Assembly (NCBI GenBank): GCA_001969505.1
Contig: LSSK01000944.1
Coordinates: 1-36,006 of the forward strand
Origin: Zancudomyces culisetae
Lineage: Eukaryota > Kickxellomycota > Harpellomycetes > Harpellales > Legeriomycetaceae
Length of the DNA stretch: 36,006 bases
Reading direction: 5' to 3'
The notes under the pieces are model-generated. The model was not told the origin of the DNA and searched no databases. It saw only the letters and a program-made list of their open reading frames with translations. How positions within the stretch are numbered: position 1 is the first letter of the stretch; every line of letters begins with the position of its first letter. Both the position numbers and the translations under genes were made by a program. This document shows, piece by piece, positions 21,601-36,006 of this stretch.

Positions 21601-24600
21601 CGTTATAACCGACATTGCCATACTTGCATCACTCATACTATTGTTATTACTATTACTATCACTATCGTTTTGTAATATAACTCGACCTTGGACTCTCTGT
21701 ACTATATCAATCATCAATATTCCATTAGTCTGTTTGGCTCTGTGTTCATCAAATAGTATTGTATTGTATGGATCCGAACACAAAAACAACACCAAATTAT
21801 CTATCACTTTATCCGCTGCCCCGCCATTAGTCTTTATTTTTCCCTTGTTTTTTGTAGAAACCGAAACAAATCCATTTTCAACCATCCATTGATACATTCC
21901 TTTTTCTTTCTCTTTATCTTCTCCCTCTTTCTTTAAAACCTGTAATACTGGATAGTAACATTGTGCCACCAATCTTGCTACGCCTAATGCCGATCGGTTT
22001 TGTAATATCACTGATTCTTGCTCCAACTTCACCGAATTCATCAATGATCGGATTATCGGGTTCAGTTTCTGCGGTAACATTCCCACCATCGTCACCGCCG
22101 ATGCCATCCCTGAAAATACCATACTGTTGGCCTGCGTCTGTCTACTCTCAAATACATTAATTGACTGCTCTAGTTTGTTTCTGGCCTTTTCTAATTCCAT
22201 CTCCATTTCATTCTCTCCACTTCTTCCCTTTCTTTTGGTTCGTGCATTCTCATTAGTACTTGAGTCGCTTATAAATTTTGATATTATCATTGGGTATATA
22301 TCTGTAATCAGCTGTTTGGCTATCTCGATACTAAAGAGGTTTTTATCCTCAGTATTATCCCTCAAAGAATCATTTACTACCTGTTGTTGCATTGGAAGTC
22401 TTGGTATAACTTGAGGTGGAACCCTACCAGTTTCTTCAAAAACCCGTAATACCAACTTGCAGTCATTATAAACCGCATGTAATAACCCCTCAGTATCTGC
22501 ATACGCTGCCATTGACTGCGAATTTTCCTCCAGTTGAACCAACATCTCTTTGACAAAAGCTGCTATAAATGCCGCTGTTCCACTCATATTAACCTTGTCT
22601 TGCACAATTATTTGTGAATATACTTTTATCATCACATCTCTATATACAAAGTAATCCATTATACTCTCTCTCTCTCTCTCTCCCCCTCCTTCTCGTTGTA
22701 TTTGAATTAGAGATTCATTCATAACTTCAATAAACCATTCTTCGAATATCAAGCTACTCAAGTACTTGGCCATTTTCCATCGACTCAAAATACCTCCAAT
22801 TAACAAATTACCAAACCTTTGCACCATGTTAACACCAATCCTTTCTGCTGCTGTTGCTACTCCTCCTCCTCCTCCTCCTCCTCCTCCTCTAATACTATCC
22901 TGTCGGTACCATATAAACATCAACTTTGCCAATGCCTTGCTACTCATTACTCTACACTTGATAATTGTTTCCACTTTTAGTAGTGCTAGATCCTGTGTAA
23001 TCATTGGCTTATCCACACTATAATGCTTATGGTTATGGTTATGCATCTTATTTCCATTTGGTACGCTATGTTGGTGTTGGTTTATACCAGATGTATTTGC
23101 TACAATAAGAGATAAATCTAATGGTGTTCCAATTGGTGTAGATGCCAAATTAAACATCCATTCCACCTCCTGTCCGCCAAATATCTCACCCATCAGATCT
23201 ACTTGTCTTTGTATACTTTCTAAACATGGCGACTCCAACAGCTTACACCACAGGCTGTAGCTAAGCTCCAATACTTGGCTGTTGGTTTCCAATATCATGT
23301 TCCTATACACCAACCTAAATATTTCTTTGTTTAGCCACACTGGTCTCCGTCCTCCATTTGCCATCTGCTGCTCTATCTCCTCTGTTTCCACATCTGTCAA
23401 CACGAGTAGTGCTTGAAGCGCTGACTTTCTTACCCCTACAATTGTATGTCTAAGGAATGGATACAACCTTTCTACAAATGCCTCTCGATGCTGTACTGTT
23501 ATATATTTCATTGTCTGCTTCTTGTTATGACACAGTGCCGACAATAGATCCATCACATTTGCCGTAGATGCCGCCAAATCGTCGTCAATATCGCTTAGCG
23601 CATACAAAATAGCCTCTGCTATATCTGCCACTCTATACGGCTGTTTTTCTAATATCCCATTCACCAAGGGTAATAATGCTGCTGCTGAAATACTTCTCAC
23701 ATCATCATCTCCTTTCAACGCCTCCAAAACTTGCTCAACTATTGTCTCAAACACCAACTCATCCATATCCTGTCGTACTGCCACGACATATCGTAGCCCC
23801 AATAATCCTGCATGTCGGAGTTCCCAAACTGGTCCTCTTGGATCAGCTCCTCGAACCATCAGCTTCAACAGCCCGTGATGCAACGCCCCCATTCTCTTGC
23901 TGTCCAAATACTGTGAAATCACACCTAACACCTGTCCACACGTTTCTCGCACCGGTGCTACCACCTGATCCGACACAAAATCCGCAAATCTATCTAGTGT
24001 CAATACACATAACAGTCGTACGCATATGTCCGCTAAATACCGTTGATGATATTCTTCATTCATTTCTGATGTATTTACACTGCTTTTCCCTGCATTACCT
24101 CCTTGCCGTTTAAACACCTCTCGCAATCCCATCGCTGCTCCATGCCTTACTTCCCATCGCGGCTCAAACAAATCTACACTTAGCTGCTCAATAAATGTTT
24201 TAAATGCCCACTCTCCCTCTTTTACTCCTTCCACTACAAACGCCTGGCGTTTTTTCTGTTTTGCTTCAACTACAATCTTCCCTTCTTGACCTGGCTGTTC
24301 TGTAATATCCACTAATTCATCTTCCTCTTCCTCTTTAATCCCAATTTCATCTCCTCTTTTGCTACCATTGCTACTTCCACCACTATTGAGGCTATTGCTA
24401 CTCTTCAAAAACCCTTGCTGGTTACTTACACTCTTTTGCTCACGCTTGGCTTTTCTTTTTAACATATTTCGTTCTCGTGCACTAAGCTTTCTCATATACA
24501 TTCCTTCATCCACCTCTACTCCCCCTGTCGGTTTTCTTTTACTTTCCATCTTGATTTCTCTCTCCTTTTCCTTTTGTTCCTTTTTTATTACTGGTACAAA

Positions 24601-25104
24601 ATCACACTCATTGATAAAATCCCCCTCTATAAATTGTGTCGCTATTCCCAGCTTTTCCCGAATCTGTTTCTTTTGTTTCGCCAACCGCTCTTGTGGATCT
24701 AACTCTGTATCTTCAAAATCATACTCCTCTCCCCTTGACGCCAATAAAAGTTTTCCTCCATTGAGCAATTTGTCCACCTCAAATTCCTCAAATTTTAACC
24801 AATATACATCCTCTTTCTCTTCCTCCTCTCCTTCTCCTTCCATTTTTTCGCTTTTGATTTTAACTTGTGTTTCTATTTCTATTTTCGGTACCTCTTTTGC
24901 TATCGCCTCTATCGCTTGGCTTGCCGCAACTCGTGCATCCCAATTATTACTACCAAGACATTTGTACACCCTTTCCAACAGATTCAGCAAATCTTCCGGA
25001 TGTTGCGCTTGGATCGCCCCTAATTGCTGTGCCGCCGCCATTCTCACCCCCGGTGTACCCCCCGTTTCTAATAATGCCACTAGCTTGTCTAATCTCGTAC
25101 TCAT
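18637..25104 (-). CDS. MOT1: Mot1 / BTAF1 TBP-displacing Swi2/Snf2 ATPase
   Basis: Mot1 uses ATP to strip TBP from DNA and redistributes it among promoters. A single uninterrupted frame encodes 2155 residues, while yeast and human orthologues have about 1850. The start, MSTRLDKLVALLETG, matches the family N terminus. HEAT repeats fill the first ~1400 residues, interrupted by a Lys/Glu-rich region (about 80-300). The ATPase core shows motif I DDMGLGKT (1563-1570), motif II DEGH (1678-1681, the variant typical of Mot1), SGTPVQNN, and motif VI AMDRAHRLGQ (from 2032). The extra length comes from low-complexity inserts: nine Gly at about 740-748, Asn/Ser near 1172-1187 and after, Ser near 1465, and Ser-Ser-Ser-His repeats at about 1895-1917. 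The last falls in a naturally variable loop between the two RecA lobes. The absence of introns over 6.5 kb is unlike most neighbouring genes. Confidence 0.97.
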   Translation of the reverse strand: MSTRLDKLVALLETGGTPGVRMAAAQQLGAIQAQHPEDLLNLLERVYKCLGSNNWDARVAASQAIEAIAKEVPKIEIETQVKIKSEKMEGEGEEEEKEDVYWLKFEEFEVDKLLNGGKLLLASRGEEYDFEDTELDPQERLAKQKKQIREKLGIATQFIEGDFINECDFVPVIKKEQKEKEREIKMESKRKPTGGVEVDEGMYMRKLSARERNMLKRKAKREQKSVSNQQGFLKSSNSLNSGGSSNGSKRGDEIGIKEEEEDELVDITEQPGQEGKIVVEAKQKKRQAFVVEGVKEGEWAFKTFIEQLSVDLFEPRWEVRHGAAMGLREVFKRQGGNAGKSSVNTSEMNEEYHQRYLADICVRLLCVLTLDRFADFVSDQVVAPVRETCGQVLGVISQYLDSKRMGALHHGLLKLMVRGADPRGPVWELRHAGLLGLRYVVAVRQDMDELVFETIVEQVLEALKGDDDVRSISAAALLPLVNGILEKQPYRVADIAEAILYALSDIDDDLAASTANVMDLLSALCHNKKQTMKYITVQHREAFVERLYPFLRHTIVGVRKSALQALLVLTDVETEEIEQQMANGGRRPVWLNKEIFRLVYRNMILETNSQVLELSYSLWCKLLESPCLESIQRQVDLMGEIFGGQEVEWMFNLASTPIGTPLDLSLIVANTSGINQHQHSVPNGNKMHNHNHKHYSVDKPMITQDLALLKVETIIKCRVMSSKALAKLMFIWYRQDSIRGGGGGGGGGVATAAERIGVNMVQRFGNLLIGGILSRWKMAKYLSSLIFEEWFIEVMNESLIQIQREGGGERERESIMDYFVYRDVMIKVYSQIIVQDKVNMSGTAAFIAAFVKEMLVQLEENSQSMAAYADTEGLLHAVYNDCKLVLRVFEETGRVPPQVIPRLPMQQQVVNDSLRDNTEDKNLFSIEIAKQLITDIYPMIISKFISDSSTNENARTKRKGRSGENEMEMELEKARNKLEQSINVFESRQTQANSMVFSGMASAVTMVGMLPQKLNPIIRSLMNSVKLEQESVILQNRSALGVARLVAQCYYPVLQVLKKEGEDKEKEKGMYQWMVENGFVSVSTKNKGKIKTNGGAADKVIDNLVLFLCSDPYNTILFDEHRAKQTNGILMIDIVQRVQGRVILQNDSDSNSNNNSMSDASMAMSVITASTMTNSNSNNNNNSNNNSSLKRKESLSGGNATGGNKKSKRANATNNNNNNTNTAAIESVATTTTTTAQLTAEQEADLAIQNKVRGAQRVIEELNRMFGSRIFECIPRLWNNKIEEPFKRVYGEIELPTNLKLGDEQIRRVDEIIIQLNNNELNGQSIIDALSIIEKLVPNLDQAVLNSHIDGLLQWTRLGLQSQLAAIRHASAKALAVVSKAAAVAMKTVIQQVLSQFGDTTRDWLRQGVAESVYYIIERFITDEPKKLVPYLPFFIVPVLARMSDTNDDVRLVCTQCFAQLLKLVPLQSSSSSSSSSNHSGNKKDQIENDTDTDNNDDAVLDEELLLARKHNQSFLEQLTDSSKLEPFKIPIKINASLRKYQQEGLNWLHFLNKYKLHGILCDDMGLGKTLQSICIMASDHYLTSLSYKNNTNIPLLPSLVVCPPTLMAHWEVEIVKYVDVLRPIIYTGKTLADRRSMLASIFHQQPLRYDVIIVSYDVLRNDIDILQQYHYNYCILDEGHVIKNAKAKLTLAVKRIRAANRLILSGTPVQNNVLELWSLFDFLMPGFLGSERHFQLHYCRPIMMARDPKLTPAQHARASAASQRILESLHRQVLPFLLRRMKDDVLTDLPPKIIQDRYCLLSDVQQILIDDLNKNIHSSSSNSSNSSNGLHVFQALQYLRKLLNHPALVLQPSHPLYGQISAKLASEGRHLSDISVAPKLLNLKEILTECGIGLSSSSSSSHSSSHSSSHSSSHSTSQATDLLSIDGSTSSNSIAATSQHRALIFCQHKEMLDVIQSELFGKLMPSVSCLRLDGSVEPKLRQPIVNKFNADPTIDVLLLTTHVGGLGLNLTGADTVIFVEHDWNPQVDLQAMDRAHRLGQSKIVNVYRLITKDTLEEKVMGLQAFKLNIANSIVTQQNAGLKSMNTDQLLDLFSTSATPSSTSNIPSSSSNPANLNDKKLSASKAIENLQELWDPKQYEAEYDLNSFISSLSQK

Positions 25105-26159
25105 TTTCTTTGCTACTTATCCTTCTTTTTTCTTTTTAGATTCAAGATCTTTCTATTGTTTATCCCTCTATTAAACTCTGCTTTATCTTGCTTGGTTATC
25201 CTATTCGTATCGGTTTGTTTTCTGTAACCTACATATTTATCACATTATAATTCTTAGTTTTATATCTTTCTGTTAATTATAATATATTTTTGTTCTCCAC
25301 CACCACCACCACCATTATACACCCAAATCACTCTAAATCTTCATTTTATCTTTCTCTCTATTTTCTTTTATCTTGAGAATATCTCCAAAGTGTCTACTTT
25401 TGGAAATAAACTCCGTCAAAACTACGCTTTTTTGATACTGACAAACTCAAAGTCACGTGATTGTTTTGTATTTTCGCGTTACTTTACTTACATAGACTAT
25501 TTTTTTTCTTACCTATCTACAACCACCAATTTTTAGGTTTAGCGGGAGAATGGGCGTTTCGTCTATTTGCCCTCTCTTGCTTTTGATCTATTAAACCAGC
25601 ATATTTGTATCGCAGAGTTATTTTTATGTTGTTATTGTTGTTGCTCTTGCGTTGTAACACATTTGCTTTAATTATATAACATAACACACAATTGCTTTAC
25701 ATTGATGATAGGTTTTGCAACAACAAACAGCATCAAAAAAAAAATCAACGTATTACAATTATTTATTATTTTCTTTTATTTTCCAACTTACTTTTGTCGA
25801 ACAAGCTTTTTTTTATTTTATGTCCACTTGTTCCTTAAATTTCCTTGGCCCTTTTTTTCTTTCCCAGATGCGAAAAACCCGCGAATAGTTGGGTAATTTT
25901 TTCTTTCTGAAAATACTGCCGAAAAATAAAAAGGTGTATTTTTTCTTCCCTTCCAAGTTGTACTTCTATTGATAATGATTACCACACAAATCAATATAAA
26001 GTATATTAAAGACGTTATTTATTGGCCAACAATGTCCTATTAAAAAAAAATTACTCAGCATTTACGTGTCTGGAAAATAGACTATAAAAAAAACGGAACA
26101 ATAGGGGAAATTAAAAATAGTTCAATAAAAAAAGGGCAAACTTACTAGAGGCTTTTCAC
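25105..26159. other. MOT1 upstream region
   Basis: No gene is supported. The stretch next to MOT1 is pyrimidine-rich on the plus strand (purine-rich leader on the coding strand), with a short CAC trinucleotide run at about 25298-25314. Beyond 25600 it is AT-rich and featureless to my eye. Confidence 0.5.
25453..25460. promoter_or_regulatory. TCACGTGA palindrome upstream of MOT1
   Basis: An eight-base palindrome containing the CACGTG E-box sits about 350 bases upstream of the MOT1 start. Fungal bHLH factors of the Cbf1/Pho4 type bind this core. One copy only, so its role is a guess. Confidence 0.3.
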
Positions 26160-26432
26160 TTAATCACTTGGACTCTTTCCCCCACCAAAGTCTGGTTTTA
26201 AATATTTCTCTATATCTATTGAAAAAAAAAATTTTTTTATTGCTATTACGGCCAAAGTTTTGATTATTTTGAAGGTCTTGATGGATTGGAATTTTTTCTT
26301 CCTTTTATATATTTTTTCGTTTTTTTTTAAAACCAAAAATTTTTGCTTATTTTCTGTGGTTGGGCGAATTAAATTATCTGAATTAGATGAGTCTGCTATA
26401 TTAGTTGAAATATTTTGAATCACCATATCCAT
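26160..26432 (-). CDS. Doubtful small Lys-rich reading frame, 90 residues
   Basis: An uninterrupted frame of 90 codons starts MDMVIQNISTNIADSS and ends DFGGGKSPSD. The middle is strongly basic (KKNEKIYKRKKKFQ) and then rich in Ile, Phe and Lys, as AT-rich non-coding DNA tends to be. No domain is recognised. A good donor-like GTAAGT follows shortly after the stop (about 26146), which could mark a 3' UTR intron or mean the frame is wrong. I list it because of its length, with low confidence. Confidence 0.25.
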   Translation of the reverse strand: MDMVIQNISTNIADSSNSDNLIRPTTENKQKFLVLKKNEKIYKRKKKFQSIKTFKIIKTLAVIAIKKFFFSIDIEKYLKPDFGGGKSPSD

Positions 26433-26825
26433 TCTTGCTTTTCTTTTTTAATTGTATGGAATTTTTTTTTCCTTTAATTGTTATTTTGTTCCTAGTGTTT
26501 TACCTCTTTAAAGCTACAAGTGTTTATAACCCTTAAATACAGTTGTAATATATATATAATAAAGATGCATGGAAATAAAGTTGTTTTTTTAGAACACTTT
26601 AAATAATGCTAGTTATATGTACCAGTATCAAAAAAATATAAATGTAGAGTGAATTAAATATATTTGCCCTACATTTATTTTCTTTTGATTTGCCCTGTGT
26701 GTGTATTAATTCCGCCATTTTACCAATTAGCAAAGCCAAGCAAATATAGTAAAATCAGGTTAAGGTTTTACTTATATACAAAGTCATAGTCGCGAGTATA
26801 TATACATATATATATTACAATTTGA
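26433..26825. other. AT-rich intergenic stretch
   Basis: No gene or clear site is seen. It contains short TA runs (26549-26559 and 26797-26816) and lies upstream of the possible microprotein gene at 26826. Confidence 0.45.
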
Positions 26826-26991
26826 ATGGATACCGAAATTATATCTTTGAAGTTTTTGCTGCCCTCTTGGTAGAAAAGCTACTATAACATGAAGATAATA
26901 TATAACTAATTGTATTATTAATACTGTCAGTGTTGCAATGGTTGCGTTGACATTTCGTTTATATCTCGACCAAGATGTTCATTACAAGTGA
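26826..26991 (+). CDS. Possible 34-residue single-pass membrane microprotein
   Basis: Two short exons are read by hand: 26826-26869 (MDTEIISLKFLLPS plus two bases) and 26931-26991, ending in TGA. The phase fits (TG plus T gives Cys). The 61-base intron has a GTAGAA donor, a good ACTAAT branch-like site and a GTCAG acceptor. The joined product has an acidic N terminus, one hydrophobic span of about 18 residues (FLLPSCVAMVALTF) and a charged tail (RLYLDQDVHYK). Size and topology resemble OST4-type subunits of oligosaccharyltransferase or similar organellar microproteins, but residue identity is not convincing, so no name is given. Chance assembly is possible in a frame this short. Confidence 0.4.
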
Positions 26992-28048
26992 ATGTAGGGG
27001 GAAAAAAGAAAACATAATGTGGTATTGGTGTTACAATAAACCGTGTTTATTTCTGGGTTTTTTCTACTCCTGACCCATTCATGGATTGTAAAAGGTTCAT
27101 CAACCGAATGAGATGATATAGTATCTCTTGTAAAATTGTATTAACCATAATAAATCTAATTTTTCATTCAAGGTGGTAAAAGCTATAAATAATAATATAT
27201 TCCAAGAGTTCACACTTTATCCTATCTACCTACTTTTTTAGAAATCAATCTCTATAAACGTATTGTGAAGAAAAAATATGAATAAATTACAGAATACATC
27301 GGATTGTTGAAAAAAAAAAAGAATCAGTTGCCAAACTAGGCAATGATTGATCCAAGACTAACATGCTGGATTTCCACTTTCCCAAATTTTATAGTGGTCT
27401 CATTTATATGTATTTATAATTACATATGCTGTGTATATTAGCGAATGTGTTTTTTTCTTTATTTTTTTGATTTTCCAGAGGTTAGCCTCTTAGATTTTCG
27501 CTATAACAGCTTTTACAATCAAAAATATACATATATATAAAAAAAACTATGCGGAAATAGTACAATAATGATCAACACAATTAAATGAATCTGTCGCTGG
27601 CAAATCACCCCCGCTATATTTATTTATTTTGAATAACACGCTCTAAATATTGACATTATTTTTTTTATACCTTTATGTAGCAAAACCCAATTTGAATCAG
27701 ATTACCCATATTTCTAGAAAGGTGTGTGCATAAAGATATAGGTTCAGTTTAAGGCACTGAAAACAGTCTTCCTTTTTCTGCTTGTCTTCTTCCTTTTCCT
27801 CTCAATCTGCTAAATGAGATCGAATGTCTATTAGACTAAATATTGTGAATTTTCCCCTTTTCTTTATTAATGACAAGAAAAAACCACAAAGTATTGAGAA
27901 AATAGTAGCAAAATAAACAACAACAATATCAACATTGGTTAATAGACAGAATAATAACGAATAGCCAAGATAATCAAATAATCAAAATCCCTAGGATCAT
28001 ACTATATAAAAAGTGGAAGAAAAAAAATGCTCAGCGGATGTCTAACTA
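26992..28048. other. Intergenic stretch downstream of SRP54
   Basis: Mostly AT-rich with no supported gene; it includes the SRP54 3' UTR. A minus-strand stretch near 27820-27745 follows a CATTTAG acceptor-like site and reads a highly basic peptide (IERKRKKTSRKRK) before a stop. I could not find a matching upstream exon. Confidence 0.45.
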
Positions 28049-30256
<2,208 letters not shown>

Positions 30257-30946
30257 CGTGCTTTACTTTTGCGTTTGTGTACTATTTAGTTGATTATGTG
30301 ATCTATGAAGGGAGGAGTTGCAATCTTGTACACTATTTTTTTGGCACCTATTTTATGTTCAGGAATCTGCTAATATTCATAACAATCACCATTTATTAGA
30401 AAAAGTTGGGAATTGTAAATTTATTTCGTAAATAACAATTTTTCTCGCTATTTGGCTTGCCCCTTTTTGGCCTGTAGCAAAACATTCATTTTTTCGCTTA
30501 CCATTGGGTGGATAATAGCCATTAAATTGTCTGATTCCTCTGCTTTGTTAACTCTAAACATCACAAATCATGCAGAATCTTTACAAACCAGTTGCTGATT
30601 TGTGAACCCTTTAACTTTATATTTTTTCGGCTATTCCACAAAATAATATAAGGCGTGATGGGCAAGCCTGGTAAACCTGGTTTAAAGTCCAGCTTTTCAA
30701 TATGACGATGATGATGATGATGATGATGGTGATGTTAATGATACCACATACACATGGTATGCAGATAGCCCTGAAACTCGTTCGTCACCATACAAGTTAC
30801 AACTATCTGTAAGGCCAGTATACAGCATTATAAACAAAAAGATAGACTCGTTTTAATTCAAGGTGATGTAAATCCCAAAAAAATATTATCACTTATAAAT
30901 GCGAAAAAAAAGACAACAAGCAAATTCAATGTGGTACCAAACAAGA
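30257..30946. other. Intergenic stretch between SRP54 and LARS2 with unassigned open frames
   Basis: The stretch holds the SRP54 promoter and the LARS2 3' region. Two small open frames are noted. Minus 30561-30448 encodes 37 residues from an ATG (MFRVNKAEESDNLMAIIHPM...). Plus 30686-30856 is open for 56 codons, with an Asp run from a (GAT)n tract and then TYTWYADSPETRSSPYK. Neither is assigned. Confidence 0.4.
30704..30734. repeat. (GAT)n microsatellite
   Basis: A run of GAT triplets with one GGT near its end. In the plus-strand frame described for this stretch it would encode a run of Asp. Confidence 0.8.
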
Positions 30947-34844
<3,898 letters not shown>

Positions 34845-35078
34845 TTATACTTTCCTGTGTATATATTAAATTGCCTGTTTTAACCTATTTTCAGATATTT
34901 AAGCTCATAAAACTGTAAGTATTGTACTTTTAGACTCAAGTTGATGAATTTTGAACTAATTGTGTGACTTTGTATATGAATTTTAGCAATAATTGATTTT
35001 TAGTGTATCCAAAACATTGATTATCAAAAAAAAGTTGTAATTTGTTCTTAGATTTAGCAAATTACCATTCCTGATCAG

Positions 35079-35269
35079 TTAAAACCAAGAAATTGATTAA
35101 GATTTTAATTGAACTGAAAAAGCCAAACAAATATCATCCAAATTGGACAGATAATCTACGGAGTATGGAACTGTCTGATCGGTTATATCTTTGTAAAAAC
35201 CATATACCATCCGAATACCAGTTCAATGCGGAACGTGGGAGTTGGTTGAAAAGCACAAATGATCAGTAA
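35079..35269 (+). CDS. Unassigned coding-like exon, unknown product
   Basis: After a GATCAG acceptor-like site, the plus strand is open for 62 codons to a TAA at 35267-35269. The peptide is charged and mixed in composition: KTKKLIKILIELKKPNKYHP, then NWTDNLRSMELSDRLYL, and a tail with SEYQFNAERGSWLKS. It is GC-richer than its surroundings. I could not find a matching start exon in 34845-35078, although a strong GTAAGTATT donor lies at about 34916. The other strand is also open for about 38 codons here, so coding status is uncertain. If real, it would be transcribed divergently from LARS2. Confidence 0.35.
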
Positions 35270-36006
35270 AACTCAAAGGGTTTGATCAATTTAATTTGTC
35301 TGGAGTGCATACCAAGCACACAATTACGATTAGTAGTATATCGAGCTTCAAGCTTATTTATAGTTTATGTGGTTTTGTAACAAATTAACAATCTACATAA
35401 AAAAAGATGTAGTGAAGTATTGTAGAGTTAGTTGTGTTTGTGACTTGATTTAGTATGAGATTTGTCACCTTTTTTTGGTTTAAACTTTTGTGATAACCCC
35501 GTTTTCTATAAAATAATAGTAAAACGATTTAATATAGCACATTCCTTTTAATTGTGGGTATTGAGATATTACTGATTGTATTATACCTTGGAGGTGAGTA
35601 TTTAGAGACTGGAGTAGAAGATAAATGCACTATTTGGTATTTGGTTAGCTTTCTGGTTTACACTTTTACTGTTGGATAGAATAATAAAGTGCGTTGAAAA
35701 ATGGAAAACCAGTTGCTAGTACACTTTCAAGCTGCTTTACTTCAATTACACAAAACTATAGTATCAAAGTTACCTTCACCTCCTTGAATGCTAAAACACA
35801 AAAAACAATATGACAAGGAATTAAAACAGAGTTGATATTTGCATTGTTAGTTGATGATAATATTGTTATTCAACGGTTAATGGTGAGGTGATATTATACC
35901 AGTTAATCAGTGTTGTAGCTTAGTATGCTGATACTTGAGGCTATACAATTTTTTTTTACCATGTCATTTTTAGTTTGTGTATTTCAAGGTTTAACAAACA
36001 CATTGA
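35270..36006. other. AT-rich right end without an identified gene
   Basis: I see no coding frame, repeat array or RNA gene in this final stretch. It is AT-rich with short homopolymer runs only. Confidence 0.5.

Noticed and set aside
21249-21675. Plus-strand Cys/Ile-rich frames opposite MOT1
   Set aside because: Shadows of the Asn/Thr-rich MOT1 insert; composition is an antisense artefact.
24359-25174. Long plus-strand frame antisense to the MOT1 5' region
   Set aside because: Ser/Pro/Phe-rich shadow caused by the purine-rich coding strand of MOT1; the MOT1 frame has clear family similarity.

Overview
This window is nuclear DNA from a fungus. It is AT-rich, most genes are cut by short spliceosomal introns (roughly 50-240 bases, donors mostly GTAAGT-like, acceptors mostly TAG), and the gene set includes Bzz1, Vps68, Ctf4, a CCC1/VIT transporter and Mot1. 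TAA, TAG and TGA all appear to be used as stops. I cannot place the organism below 'fungus': an AT-rich, intron-bearing genome with roomy intergenic DNA would suit several early-diverging lineages, but this is inference.

Layout, left to right. 1-1674 (+): 3' part of a Bzz1-type F-BAR/C1/SH3-SH3 membrane-actin adaptor. 2243-2996 (-): Vps68/TMEM50 four-pass endosomal membrane protein. 4460-8697 (+): Ctf4/WDHD1 replisome hub in nine exons, with a possible alternative last exon at 9109-9227. 8698-12103: a long AT-rich region with hairpins, a G-rich pentamer repeat and several unassigned open stretches. 12104-12372 (-): a probable small three-exon gene, divergent from 12555-13366 (+), a two-exon gene for an unknown 220-residue acidic protein. 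14269-15461 (-): CCC1/VIT1-type vacuolar metal transporter. 17161-18374 (+): eIF2alpha with its regulatory serine. 18637-25104 (-): Mot1/BTAF1, a 2155-residue intronless reading frame. 26826-26991 (+): a possible 34-residue single-pass membrane microprotein. 28049-30256 (-): SRP54 in six exons. 30947-34844 (-): mitochondrial leucyl-tRNA synthetase in eight exons. The right end, to 36006, holds no identified gene but has one coding-like stretch.

The eight recognised genes are housekeeping genes: endocytosis and endosomal sorting, DNA replication, metal storage, translation initiation, TBP recycling, ER targeting and mitochondrial translation. They do not form one pathway, and I see no mobile element, tRNA, CRISPR array or gene cluster of a defence or secondary-metabolism kind. 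The most informative observations are small multi-exon reading frames reconstructed by hand in apparent intergenic DNA, and a divergent promoter centred on a perfect 20-base palindrome. Exon boundaries were read by eye from splice signals, phase and family similarity; each should be taken as a prediction.
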